This document shows, in pieces, positions 33,434 to 41,863 of a stretch of 64,000 bases of DNA. The first letter of the stretch is position 1. Each line of letters opens with the position of its first letter. This stretch comes from Streptomyces sp. PKU-EA00015. GTDB lineage: Bacteria > Actinomycetota > Actinomycetes > Streptomycetales > Streptomycetaceae. The stretch spans positions 1 to 64,000 of the forward strand of contig NZ_JABZEE010000032.1 of the NCBI RefSeq assembly GCF_013387495.1, written 5' to 3'. The notes under the pieces were generated by a model. The model saw nothing but the letters and a program-made list of their open reading frames with translations, was not told the origin of the DNA and made no database searches. The translations under genes and the position numbers were made by a program.

Positions 33434-33895
33434 ATGGCAGAGCCGAGGATCTTCACCTCCCCCGAGGAGCTGCTCGCCGGGGTCGGCGAGCAGCTCGGAC
33501 ACAGCGACTGGCTGGAGGTCGACCAGAAGCGGATCGACCTCTTCGCCGACGCCACCGGCGACCACCAGTGGATCCACATCGATGCCGAGCGGGCGGCGAA
33601 CGGCCCCTTCGGCACCACGATCGCCCACGGCTATCTGACGCTGTCGCTGCTGCCGGCCCTGGTGCCGCAGGTGCTGCGGGTCGAGGGCATGAAGATGGGC
33701 ATCAACTACGGCGCCAACAAGGTGCGCTTCCCCGCCCCTGTGCCGGTCGGGTCACGGCTGCGGGCCACGGCCGTCCTGCAGAACGTGGAGGAGGCGGGCG
33801 GCGGCGTACAGGTGACCGCCCTCGTCACCGTCGAGCGCGAGGGCGGCGACAAGCCGGTCTGCGTGGCGGAGTCCGTGTCCCGCTACTTCTTCTGA
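33434..33895 (+). CDS. MaoC-type (R)-specific enoyl-CoA hydratase
   Basis: A 153-aa hot-dog-fold protein. The hydratase-2 motif is clear: FADATGDHQWIHIDAERA with the catalytic Asp and His, then GPFGTTIAHGYLTLSLLP. The usual full-length single-domain form is about 150 aa, as here. It hydrates 2-enoyl-CoA to (R)-3-hydroxyacyl-CoA, or the reverse. Its 3' end overlaps the convergent TetR-B gene by 13 bp, and a TetR-B-like operator lies in its promoter, so it is the likely main target of that regulator. Confidence 0.9.
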   Translation: MAEPRIFTSPEELLAGVGEQLGHSDWLEVDQKRIDLFADATGDHQWIHIDAERAANGPFGTTIAHGYLTLSLLPALVPQVLRVEGMKMGINYGANKVRFPAPVPVGSRLRATAVLQNVEEAGGGVQVTALVTVEREGGDKPVCVAESVSRYFF

Positions 33896-34509
33896 GCCCC
33901 CACCATCCGCAGGACGAGGTCGGCGTAGAACACGCCGACCTCGTCGGGCGTCCGCCGCCCCTGCGTGTTGAACCAGCGCGCCACGTCGATGCAGAGCGAC
34001 AGCACGGCGACGGCGGTGCCGGGCACGTCCGGCACGTCGAACTCGCCCGCCGCCACGCCCTCCTCGAGCAGTCGGCGCACCACGGCGTCGGTCTCGCGGC
34101 GCAGCTCGATGATCTCGGTACGGTGAACGTCGCCGAGCGCGTCCAGTTCGTACTGCACGACCCGCGCCGTGGCGTGCCGGCCGGCGTGCCAGCGGACGAA
34201 GGACCGTACGGCTTCGGTGAGCCGCTCGGTGGGCGTGCCCTCACCCTCGTACGCCCCCGAGAGGATCTCCAGGGCCTTGTCGTGGCCGATCCTGCTGATC
34301 CGGTGGAGCAGCTCTTCCTTGGTCTTGTAGTGGATGTAGAGCGCCGCCGGGCTCATGCCCGCCCGGCCCGCGATGTCACGCGTCGTGGTCGCGTGGTAGC
34401 CGCGCTCCGCGAACGCCTCGACCGCGGCGACCAGCAACTTCCGGGCCGCCTCCGGGGTGACCTCGTCCCACGGCTTCTCGTCTTCGGCCGTCTGGTCCGC
34501 CGCACTCAT
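33883..34509 (-). CDS. TetR family regulator (TetR-B)
   Basis: A 208-aa regulator with a tail before the helix-turn-helix (AFAERGYHATTTRDIAGRAG then MSPAALYIHYKTKEELLHRI). The C-terminal domain is of the TetR_C type found in fatty-acid and acyl-CoA regulators. It is convergent with the MaoC-type hydratase. Two near-identical palindromes, one 44 bases upstream of its own start and one before the hydratase, suggest autoregulation and control of the hydratase. Confidence 0.87.
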   Translation of the reverse strand: MSAADQTAEDEKPWDEVTPEAARKLLVAAVEAFAERGYHATTTRDIAGRAGMSPAALYIHYKTKEELLHRISRIGHDKALEILSGAYEGEGTPTERLTEAVRSFVRWHAGRHATARVVQYELDALGDVHRTEIIELRRETDAVVRRLLEEGVAAGEFDVPDVPGTAVAVLSLCIDVARWFNTQGRRTPDEVGVFYADLVLRMVGAQKK

Positions 34510-34552
34510 CGCTCGTCCCTTCCCTGGTCAGGCGAACACCATACCGTGACAG

Positions 34553-34568
34553 TGAGCGGGCGCTTAGA
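34553..34568. promoter_or_regulatory. Candidate TetR-B autoregulatory operator
   Basis: TGAGCGGGCGCTTAGA lies just upstream of tetR-B and overlaps the stop codon of the YiaA-like gene. It differs from the site at 33378 only at two central bases. Confidence 0.6.
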
Positions 34569-34851
34569 GCTTCTGGAAGGGGTCGTGCTCGGCGAGGAGC
34601 TTCTCCAGCCTGGCCTGGTCGACCCGGCTGACGATCTGCCCGGCCTCCTGCCGGTCCCTGACCACCTTGGCGAGGGTGAAGGCCGAGGTGGTCAGGTACA
34701 GGACGGCGATGCCGAGGAAGGCGCGCACCCAGGGGTCGGCGTCCATGGTGAAGATGCCGAGCGCGACCGCTCCGAGCGCGACGGCGAAGGAGGCGACGGC
34801 CTGGCCGTAGTACGCCGCGGTGTTCTGCTGCTTGACCGGTGTCTCACTCAT
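34564..34851 (-). CDS. YiaA/YiaB family membrane protein
   Basis: A 95-aa inner-membrane protein with two helices (AVASFAVALGAVALGIFTM and AFLGIAVLYLTTSAFTLAKV) joined by a short loop with DADPWVR, then a charged cytosolic tail. The YiaA/YiaB two-helix domain has no known function. I took the ATG at 34851 (MSETPVKQQ) over an upstream start at 34884. It sits between the acyl-CoA dehydrogenase (upstream, 79 bp) and tetR-B on the same strand. Confidence 0.8.
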   Translation of the reverse strand: MSETPVKQQNTAAYYGQAVASFAVALGAVALGIFTMDADPWVRAFLGIAVLYLTTSAFTLAKVVRDRQEAGQIVSRVDQARLEKLLAEHDPFQKL

Positions 34852-34930
34852 GGGCACAGCGTCGCTCCCCGGCCGGCGGGCCACATGCGCGCTGGTACTC
34901 AGATCGCGTACTCACGTCCCGCCGGCCCGT

Positions 34931-36082
34931 TCAGAACGCGGAGACGCCGGTGAGCGCGCGGCCGATGATCAGCTTCTGGATCTGGCTGGTGCCCTCGTAG
35001 AGGGTCATCACCCGGGCGTCGCGCAGCAGTTTGCCGACCGGGTACTCGTCTATGTAGCCGTAGCCGCCGAAGACCTGGAGGGCGTTGTTGGCGGCCCGGA
35101 CCGCGGCCTCGGAGGCGAAGAGCTTCGCCTTGGACGCGGCGGTGGCGAAGTCCTCGCCGCGGTCGACGAGACCGGCGACCCGCCAGGTCAGCAGCCGGGC
35201 GGCGTCCACGTCGACGGCGATGTCGCTGATCAGCTCCTGGACCAGCTGGTGGTGGGCGATGGGCCTGCCGAACTGCTCGCGCTCACCCGCGTATCCGACG
35301 GCCGCTTCCAGCGCGGCCTGCGCGATGCCGACGCAGCCCGCGGCGACCGACATCCTGCCCTTGGCGAGCGCGGACATGGCGATGGAGAAGCCCTTGCCCT
35401 CGCGCCCGAGCAGGGCGCCGGCCGGCACCCGGACGTCCTCGAAGACCAGCTCGGCCGTGGCCTGGCCGCGCAGTCCGAGCTTTCCGTGGATCGTGCGGCG
35501 GGTCAGTCCGGGCGTGTCCGTGGGGACCAGGAAGGCGGAGACGCCCTTGTGCCCGGGGGCGTCGCCGGTCCGGGCGAAGAGCAGCACGACATCGGCCCAG
35601 GTGCCGTTGGTGATGAACATCTTGGCGCCGTTGATCACGTAGTCGCCGCCGTCGCGCACGGCCCTGGTGGCCAGGTTCCCGGCGTCCGAGCCGGTGCCGG
35701 GCTCGGTGAGACCGAAGCAGCCGACGGACTCGCCCGCCGTCAGGCGCGGCAGCCACCGGCGCTTCTGCTCCTCGGTGCCGTACGCGGCCACGGTCTTGGC
35801 GACCAGTCCGAGCGAGACGGAGACGATGCCGCGCACCGAGGAGTCACCGCGGCCCAGCTCCTCGGTGACCAGGCAGTACGCGAGATGGTCGCCGCCGGAG
35901 CCGCCGTACTCCTCGTCGATGGTGAGCCCGAGGAAGCCGAGCGCGCCGAGCTTCTTCACGATGCCCCGGTCGACGCTCTCGGCGCGGTCCCACGCGACGA
36001 CGTGCGGGGTGATCTCACGGGCGACGAAGTCCCGGGCGAGCTGCCGTACGGCCGCCTGCTCCTCGCCGATCTCCAGGTCCAT
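34931..36082 (-). CDS. Acyl-CoA dehydrogenase, canonical type
   Basis: A 383-aa FAD enzyme introducing the 2,3-trans double bond in acyl-CoA. Motifs are CFGLTEPGTGSDAGNL, GAKMFITNGTWADVVLLFAR, and near the C-terminus QVFGGYGYIDEYPVGKLLRD and TLYEGTSQIQKLIIGR with the catalytic Glu. It has the usual length for short/medium-chain enzymes. The ATG at 36082 follows GGGGTGG. It is divergent from tetR-C with an AACTA/TAGTT palindrome between them, so TetR-C is its probable repressor. Confidence 0.92.
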   Translation of the reverse strand: MDLEIGEEQAAVRQLARDFVAREITPHVVAWDRAESVDRGIVKKLGALGFLGLTIDEEYGGSGGDHLAYCLVTEELGRGDSSVRGIVSVSLGLVAKTVAAYGTEEQKRRWLPRLTAGESVGCFGLTEPGTGSDAGNLATRAVRDGGDYVINGAKMFITNGTWADVVLLFARTGDAPGHKGVSAFLVPTDTPGLTRRTIHGKLGLRGQATAELVFEDVRVPAGALLGREGKGFSIAMSALAKGRMSVAAGCVGIAQAALEAAVGYAGEREQFGRPIAHHQLVQELISDIAVDVDAARLLTWRVAGLVDRGEDFATAASKAKLFASEAAVRAANNALQVFGGYGYIDEYPVGKLLRDARVMTLYEGTSQIQKLIIGRALTGVSAF

Positions 36083-36100
36083 GTGCGTCCACCCCACTTT

Positions 36101-36117
36101 AACTACCAGTGCTAGTT
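36101..36117. promoter_or_regulatory. Candidate TetR-C operator
   Basis: The palindrome AACTA-CCAGTGC-TAGTT is between the divergent acyl-CoA dehydrogenase and tetR-C, 18 bases from the dehydrogenase start and 28 from the regulator. The same AACTA-N7-TAGTT frame recurs at 43296 before the aldehyde dehydrogenase. Confidence 0.65.
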
Positions 36118-36145
36118 TCTTTTTGGCAGGCCTACTATGTGCCGC

Positions 36146-36802
36146 ATGGCCCGACCGCGCAAGCCCCTGCTCAGCAGAGAACGCATCGTCGAGACGGCGA
36201 GCGCGCTCGTGGACGCCGAGGGACTCGACGCGGTGTCCACGCGCCGCCTCGCCGCCGAGCTCGGCGTGAGCGGCCCCTCGCTCTACAACCATTTCCGCAA
36301 CAAGGACGAGATCCTCGACGCCGTCGCCGACGCGGTCAGCGCCCGGGTCGACCTGTCGATGTTCCGGGAGGACGACCCCCGCGACTGGCGCACGGCCCTG
36401 CACGACTACGCGGTCTCCTACCGGGCCGCGCTGACCGCCCACCCCCACACCGTCCCCGTGCTGGCCCGCGGCCCGAGGCGCCGGCCGGCAGGCCTCAAGG
36501 TGGCCGACACGGTGTTCGGCGCGATGGTCCGCGCGGGCTGGCCCCCGGCCCAGGCCACCCACATCGGCGCCCTGATGCGCTACTTCATCACCGGCTCGGC
36601 GCTCGGCTCGTTCGCCCGCGGCTTCGTCGACGACGCGACCGCGTACGACCCGGCCGACTACCCGCACCTGGGCCAGGCCCACCTGCTGGCCGACCGGCAG
36701 GAGCAGGTGGACGAGGGCGCGTTCGAGACCGGGCTGCGGGCACTGCTCGACGGTCTCGCGATCCAGTACGAGACGCTTCGGCCCGCGCCGAACCGTCGCT
36801 GA
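36146..36802 (+). CDS. TetR family regulator (TetR-C)
   Basis: A 218-aa regulator: helix-turn-helix ALVDAEGLDAVSTRRLAAEL then GVSGPSLYNHFRNKDEILDA, and a TetR_C_1-like ligand domain. It starts at MARPRKP (36146); an ATG three codons earlier is equally close. No Shine-Dalgarno sequence is visible, so the message may be leaderless. It is divergent from the acyl-CoA dehydrogenase. The shared palindrome suggests control of that gene and, at a distance, of the aldehyde/alcohol dehydrogenase operon at 40.8-43.3 kb. Confidence 0.87.
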   Translation: MARPRKPLLSRERIVETASALVDAEGLDAVSTRRLAAELGVSGPSLYNHFRNKDEILDAVADAVSARVDLSMFREDDPRDWRTALHDYAVSYRAALTAHPHTVPVLARGPRRRPAGLKVADTVFGAMVRAGWPPAQATHIGALMRYFITGSALGSFARGFVDDATAYDPADYPHLGQAHLLADRQEQVDEGAFETGLRALLDGLAIQYETLRPAPNRR

Positions 36803-36817
36803 CGCATCCTGGGAGGC

Positions 36818-37519
36818 ATGACCTCCTCGCGTGACCTCGCCGCCTTCGCCGCGCTCCTCGCGGACGAGACCCGTGCCGGGATCTGCCTCGCGCTGCTCGA
36901 CGGGCGGGCCTGGACCGCCGGAGAACTCGCACGGCACACCGGGGTCGCCGCGTCGACCGCCAGCGAGCATCTCGGCAAGCTCGTCGCCGGCGGGGTGCTC
37001 GCCGAGGAGCGCCAGGGCCGGCACCGCTACGTACGGCTCGCCGACGACCGCGTGGCGCACCTCGTCGAGGAACTGGCCGCGTACGCCGCGCCGGAAGGGC
37101 CGGCGCGGCCGGCGCGCGGACTGCGCGAGTCGACCGTCGCCGCCGCCATGGCGCGCGGCCGCACCTGCTACGACCATCTCGCCGGCAGACTCGGCATCAC
37201 GATCACCGGGGCCATGACCGAGCGCGGACTGCTCAGCCAGGACGCCGGGTTCGCCCTCACGGAGCGGGGCGCGCGGTGGTTCGACGAGCTCGGGGTGCCG
37301 CTGGAGCGCACCGGGCGGCGCCCGCTCGTACGGGGCTGCCTGGACTGGACCGAGCGCAAGCCGCACCTCGCCGGGCTCGCAGGGGCACGGCTGTGCCGCC
37401 ACGTCCTGGACGCCGGCTGGTGCGTGCGCATCGGCTCGGAACGGGCGGTGAAGGTGACGGCGGAGGGCGAGCGGGCTCTCGGCCTGCTGCTCGGCATCGA
37501 GCCCGGGATATTGCGGTGA
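36818..37519 (+). CDS. ArsR-type winged-helix regulator
   Basis: A 233-aa protein. The N-terminal 90 residues are an ArsR-like winged helix (LADETRAGICLALLDGRAWT, ELARHTGVAASTASEHLGKL, LAEERQGRHRYVRLAD). A longer C-terminal region with a candidate second winged helix contains RTCYDHLAGRLGITITGAM and RGCLDWTERKPHLAG, seen in a group of actinobacterial ArsR relatives with a Cys pair. It lies 15 bp after tetR-C and 32 bp before the EamA transporter, which could be its target. Signal unknown. Confidence 0.8.
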   Translation: MTSSRDLAAFAALLADETRAGICLALLDGRAWTAGELARHTGVAASTASEHLGKLVAGGVLAEERQGRHRYVRLADDRVAHLVEELAAYAAPEGPARPARGLRESTVAAAMARGRTCYDHLAGRLGITITGAMTERGLLSQDAGFALTERGARWFDELGVPLERTGRRPLVRGCLDWTERKPHLAGLAGARLCRHVLDAGWCVRIGSERAVKVTAEGERALGLLLGIEPGILR

Positions 37520-37551
37520 GCGCCGAAGGGTCCGGGCCGTACGGTCGCCCC

Positions 37552-38544
37552 ATGACGAACCCGAAACGCCGCACCCGGCACGCGCAGTGGCCCGCTCTGG
37601 TCGCCGCGGGCGTCACCGTCGTGCTGTGGGCCTCCGCCTTCGTGTCCATCCGCAGCGCCGGCGAGGCCTACTCCCCCGGAGCCCTCGCCCTCGGCCGCCT
37701 GCTCGCCGGGTCCCTCGCGCTGGGCTGCGTGCTGCTGGTGCGCCGTGAGGGGCTGCCGCCCCGGGCCGCGTGGCCCGGCATCGCGGTGTCCGGGCTGCTC
37801 TGGTTCGGCGTCTACATGGTGGTGCTCAACTGGGGCGAGCAGGAGGTCGACGCGGGCACGGCGGCGATGGTCGTCAACATCGGGCCCGTGCTCATCGCCC
37901 TGCTCGGCGCGCGGCTGCTGGGCGAGGCGGTGCCGCCCCGGCTGCTGGCGGGCATGGCCCTGTCGTTCGCGGGCGCGGTCACAGTCGGCCTGTCGATGTC
38001 CGGCGAGGGCGGCGCGTCCACGCTGGGCGTGCTGCTGTGTCTGCTCGCGGCCGTCGGCTACGCGGGCGGCGTCGTGGCGCAGAAGCCGGCGCTGGCGCAC
38101 GCGAGCGCGCTGCAGGTGACGACGTTCGGATGCCTGGTCGGTGCGGTGGCGTGCCTGCCGTTCGCGGGGCAGCTGGCGGACCAGGCGGCCCGCGCCCCGG
38201 TGTCCGCCACGCTGAACATGGTCTACCTCGGTGTGTTCCCGACCGCGCTCGCCTTCACGACCTGGGCCTATGCCCTGGCGCGTACGACCGCGGGCCGGAT
38301 GGGAGCGACCACGTACGCCGTCCCGGCCCTCGTGGTGCTGATGTCCTGGCTGGTGCTGGACGAGGTGCCGGCGCTGCTGACGCTCGCGGGCGGTGCGCTG
38401 TGCCTCGCGGGGGTGGCGGTGTCGCGGTCCCGGCCGCGGAAGGGGTCCGCGGCCGGGACACCCGTCACTCCGCGGGAGTCGGCTGCTTCGCCTCCGGCGT
38501 CGCCGGGGCGGCCGCCTTCGCGGCCCGCGAGGCGAGAATCTTGA
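37552..38544 (+). CDS. EamA/DMT family transporter
   Basis: A 330-aa membrane protein with ten predicted helices in two EamA repeats. The first begins VAAGVTVVLWASAFVSIRSA, the second STLGVLLCLLAAVGYAGGVV. Family members export amino acids, metabolites or drugs; the substrate is not indicated. The ATG at 37552 fits the helix start. A Pro/Ser-rich C-terminal tail runs 80 bp into the convergent MFS gene, so the last ~27 residues share DNA with the other gene and may be of little importance. Confidence 0.85.
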   Translation: MTNPKRRTRHAQWPALVAAGVTVVLWASAFVSIRSAGEAYSPGALALGRLLAGSLALGCVLLVRREGLPPRAAWPGIAVSGLLWFGVYMVVLNWGEQEVDAGTAAMVVNIGPVLIALLGARLLGEAVPPRLLAGMALSFAGAVTVGLSMSGEGGASTLGVLLCLLAAVGYAGGVVAQKPALAHASALQVTTFGCLVGAVACLPFAGQLADQAARAPVSATLNMVYLGVFPTALAFTTWAYALARTTAGRMGATTYAVPALVVLMSWLVLDEVPALLTLAGGALCLAGVAVSRSRPRKGSAAGTPVTPRESAASPPASPGRPPSRPARRES

Positions 38545-39811
38545 TCGAGATCAGGGCGATCACGGCCAGCCCGATGATGTAGCCGGAGACGGCCATCGAC
38601 GTGCCGGTGGCCTCCAGCAGCAGCACCATCATGAACGGCGCCAGGCCGCCGCCGAAGACAGCGGCGATCTGGTAGCCGAGCGACGCGCCGGTGTAGCGCA
38701 TCTCGGCGGTGAACAGCTCGGCGAACAGGGCGGCCTGGGGCCCGTACATGATGCTGAGGAAACAGCTCGTGACGAACGTGCCGACGCCGAGCCACAGCAG
38801 CGAGGCCGTGTCGATGAGCAGGAACATCGGCACCGCCCACAGCAGCAGGCCCACCGCGCCCGCGGCGTAGATGCGCAGCCGCCCGATGCGGTCGGACAGC
38901 GACGCCGCCGCGGGGATCATGACGAGCTGGGTGAGGCTGACGCACAGGGAGACGGCCAGCACCGCGCTGCGCTCCATCTCGAGCTCGCGGGTCGCGTAGT
39001 CGAGCACGCCGGTGATGATGATGTAGAACGTCGCGGTGTTGACGGCGAAGGAGCCGCCGGCGAGGAAGACGGTGCCGAGGTGGCTGCGCAGGATGGTGCG
39101 CAGCGGCGAACGCTTTTCGGTCTTCTCCTGTGCGGCGAGGGCGCGTTCGGCCTCGCGGAACGCGGGGGTCTCCTCGACGCGGGTGTGGATGTACCAGGCG
39201 AGGCCGAGGACGAGGAACCCGACGAAGAACGGGACGCGCCAGCCCCAGGAGGCGAAGGCTGCGTCGTCGGTGACGGAGCCGGCCACGAGGAAGACGGTGT
39301 TGGCGGTGACCACGCCGATGGGGACACCGAGCTGGACGAGGCTGCCGTACAGACCGCGCTTGCCCTCGGGGGCGTACTCGGTCGCCATCAGCATCGCGCC
39401 GCCCCACTGGGCGCCGACGGCGATGCCCTGGACGATCCGGAGCAGCACGAGGACGACGGGTGCGGCGATGCCGATCGTCTCGTACGTGGGAAGCAGCCCG
39501 ATTCCCGCGGTGGCGACGCCCATCAGCGTCAGCGCGAGGACCAGCATGGGCTTACGGCCGCGCTTGTCGCCGAGCTGGCCGGCGATGATGCCGCCGACGG
39601 GCCGTGCGAGGAAGCCCACCGCGAAGGTGGCGAAGGCGGCGAGGACGCCGGCGGAGGAGCTGCCGGCGGGGAAGTAGAGATCGCCGAGGACGAGGGCGGC
39701 GGCGATGCCGAAGACGAAGTAGTCGTACCACTCGACGGCGGAGGCGAGAGCGGCGGCGGTGGCGACGCGCCGGCGGTTCGAGGTGGCGGGGGACGGGGGT
39801 GCGGTGTCCAT
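38465..39811 (-). CDS. MFS transporter, metabolite:H+ symporter (MHS) family
   Basis: A 448-aa 12-helix transporter. The MHS opening is present: AVEWYDYFVFGIAAALVLG, then the loop motif RPVGGIIAGQLGDKRGRKPM (motif A) and GAQWGGAMLMATEYAPEGKR. MHS proteins (ProP, KgtP, ShiA type) import organic acids and compatible solutes with protons. A TetR-type palindrome lies 42 bases upstream of the start. The upstream 955 bp hold no gene. Confidence 0.9.
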   Translation of the reverse strand: MDTAPPSPATSNRRRVATAAALASAVEWYDYFVFGIAAALVLGDLYFPAGSSSAGVLAAFATFAVGFLARPVGGIIAGQLGDKRGRKPMLVLALTLMGVATAGIGLLPTYETIGIAAPVVLVLLRIVQGIAVGAQWGGAMLMATEYAPEGKRGLYGSLVQLGVPIGVVTANTVFLVAGSVTDDAAFASWGWRVPFFVGFLVLGLAWYIHTRVEETPAFREAERALAAQEKTEKRSPLRTILRSHLGTVFLAGGSFAVNTATFYIIITGVLDYATRELEMERSAVLAVSLCVSLTQLVMIPAAASLSDRIGRLRIYAAGAVGLLLWAVPMFLLIDTASLLWLGVGTFVTSCFLSIMYGPQAALFAELFTAEMRYTGASLGYQIAAVFGGGLAPFMMVLLLEATGTSMAVSGYIIGLAVIALISIKILASRAAKAAAPATPEAKQPTPAE

Positions 39812-39852
39812 GCGTGCACTCCATGGGTGCGGGGAGGAGGAGTGCGGGGACC

Positions 39853-39870
39853 GTACCGACCGGTGGGTAT
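39853..39870. promoter_or_regulatory. TetR-type operator upstream of MHS transporter
   Basis: GTACCGACCGGTGGGTAT matches 16 of 18 positions of the ideal palindrome ATACCGACCGGTCGGTAT and stands 42 bases before the transporter start. It resembles the sites at 21356 and 27405. Confidence 0.5.
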
Positions 39871-40059
39871 GGAGTCAACGGGTTGCGCAGAGATGGGCCC
39901 CGGGGAGGGGTGGCGGGAGCGGACAGCCCGAAGGGCCCGGGGGCGTCGGTGCCCTCCGGGCGGGCCCTTCCCCACCCCGCCCCCTTCCCGAACTGGGGCT
40001 TCGCCCGGACCCCGTACCGCGCTCGGCGCAGTGTCCTACCGCCTGGCGGCCGTGGAGGG

Positions 40060-40745
40060 CCCCCAGACGGGCTGCATGCGCAGCCCACCGGCGTCCGGGG
40101 CGCGGGCCCGCCCCGGGCTCCTTCGGGGGCCCCGGCGTCGGGGAAGCTGGAGGCCCCCGCCCAAGAGCGTTAGGCGGCCCGGCACGCCCGAAGCGTGCGC
40201 CCGGCCAGGCCGCCGGGGCCGTGGGTCGGCAGGGCGCAGCCTGGGGTCCGCAGAGACCGACGTGGGCCGAGGACCCGGGGACCCCGACGCCGCGCCCGTG
40301 CAGGGCACAGAACGCAGGCCGCAGGGCCACGGGTCCGGACGGAAGCCCCGAACCCCCATCCGCCCGCGGCCAGACGCCGCCCCGAACAAGGGCGAGAGCG
40401 AAGCCCCGAAGCCCGCGCCCGGGCAGGCCACAGGGCCAGGCGGGGCCCGGGGCCTGCGCCCAGGCAGGGCGCAGAATCCGCCCGAACAGAGCGGGGGGCC
40501 GAAGCCCCGAAGCCCACGCCCGGCAGACCGCGGGGCCATGGGGTCCCAGCCAAGCCCCCGAAACCCGCATGCGCGCACGCGGAACCCGCGCCCGGCAGGG
40601 CGCAACGCAGGCCGCAGGGCCACGGGGTCCGCACCGGGGACCGAAATCCGCATCCGCCACACGCAGCACCCGCCCCGCACAGGGCGAGGGCAAAGCCCCG
40701 GAGCCCGCGCCCGGTAGGGCGCGGGGCCGGGTCCGGGCGGAGACC
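40060..40745. repeat. GC-rich degenerate repeat region without genes
   Basis: No credible gene in 39812-40767. Recurrent modules include GCAGGCCGCAGGGCCACGGG (about 40315 and 40609) and GAAGCCCCGAAGCCC(G/A)CGCCCGG (about 40400 and 40504, diverged near 40697). The units differ from those at 23.8 kb. Open frames through the region are composition effects. Confidence 0.65.
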
Positions 40746-40767
40746 GAGGGGCGGGGTGGGGGAAAGG

Positions 40768-41847
40768 TCAGAACACCACCAGCGACCGCCCGCCACGGCC
40801 CTCGCGCATCGCCGTGAACGCCGCCGGAATGTCCTCCAGGCCGATGCGGTCCGTCACGAGCGCGCTCAGGTCGAGGCCGCCCTCGCGGATGTGGGTCGCG
40901 AGGACCGGGAGGTCGCGCTCCGGGTCGGAGTTGCCGTAGACGCAGCCCGAGAGCGTTCGGCCCCAGTGGAAGAGCTCCAGGGCGTTGAAGGTGACCTGCT
41001 GGTCCTTGCCGCCGATGCCGACGACCGTGGTGCGGCCGCCGCGGCGGGTCGAGTCCCACGCCGTGCGGATCGTGGTCGCGCGTCCGACGCACTCGATCGC
41101 GACGTCCGCGCCCCGCCCGCCGGTCAGCCGGCGCACCTCCTTCGCCGTGGTGTCGGACGCGACCACGTACTCCGTGGCGCCCGCCCGGCGGGCCAGTTCC
41201 TCCTTCTCGGGCGAGACGTCGACCGCGATGACCGTGGCCGCGCCGGCGATCCGGGCCGCCTGGAGCGTGGCGAGGCCCACCCCTCCGACACCGTGGACGA
41301 CGACCGACTCCCCCTCGCGTACACGGGCGGAGTGGTGGACGGCCCCGTACCCGGTGAGCACGGCGCAGCCGAGGAGCGCCGCGTCGGTCAGGGACACGCC
41401 CTCGGGCGCGGGGAGCACGCAGTTCGCCGCGACGACGGTCTCCTCGGCGAACGCGGCCACGTTCAGCCCGGGATGCAGTTCGGTGCCGTCCGCGGTGACG
41501 GCGTGGACCCGCCCCGCGCCGGTCAGGGCGTCGGCACACAGCCAGACCTCCCCGATCGAGCAGGCGTGGCAACTGCCGCAGGAAGGGGCCCAGTTGAGGA
41601 CCACGCCGTCGCCGGGCGCGACGTGGGCGACGCCCTCGCCGACGGAGACGACGGTGCCGGCGCCCTCGTGTCCGAGGACGGCAGGCACGGGCACGCGCAT
41701 GGTGCCGTTGGACAGGGACAGGTCGGAGTGGCACACCCCGGCGGCGGCGAGGCGGACCCGGACCTGGCCGGGGCCGGGCTCGGGCAACGAGATCTCGGCG
41801 ATCTCCAGGGGGGAGCCGACGGCGGGCAGGACTGCGGCGCGGACCAC
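40768..41847 (-). CDS. Zinc-dependent alcohol dehydrogenase
   Basis: A 359-aa medium-chain dehydrogenase. Catalytic-zinc motifs are AAGVCHSDLSLSNG and LGHEGAGTVV; the structural-zinc cysteines follow as CGSCHACSIGEVWLC. The NAD-binding motif is VHGVGGVGLATLQAARIAG. It belongs to the class III-like group related to the mycothiol enzyme at 7.6 kb but lacks its specific stretches. The GTG at 41847 (VVRAAVLPA) follows GGGAG. It lies 16 bp behind the aldehyde dehydrogenase, so the pair probably converts an alcohol to an acid. Confidence 0.87.
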   Translation of the reverse strand: MVRAAVLPAVGSPLEIAEISLPEPGPGQVRVRLAAAGVCHSDLSLSNGTMRVPVPAVLGHEGAGTVVSVGEGVAHVAPGDGVVLNWAPSCGSCHACSIGEVWLCADALTGAGRVHAVTADGTELHPGLNVAAFAEETVVAANCVLPAPEGVSLTDAALLGCAVLTGYGAVHHSARVREGESVVVHGVGGVGLATLQAARIAGAATVIAVDVSPEKEELARRAGATEYVVASDTTAKEVRRLTGGRGADVAIECVGRATTIRTAWDSTRRGGRTTVVGIGGKDQQVTFNALELFHWGRTLSGCVYGNSDPERDLPVLATHIREGGLDLSALVTDRIGLEDIPAAFTAMREGRGGRSLVVF

Positions 41848-41863
41848 GATGATGTCTCCCGGC

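Noticed and set aside
40036..40796. Open frames across the 40 kb repeat spacer
   Set aside because: They encode low-complexity Arg/Pro/Gly sequence repeated with the DNA modules; no start sites or domains.
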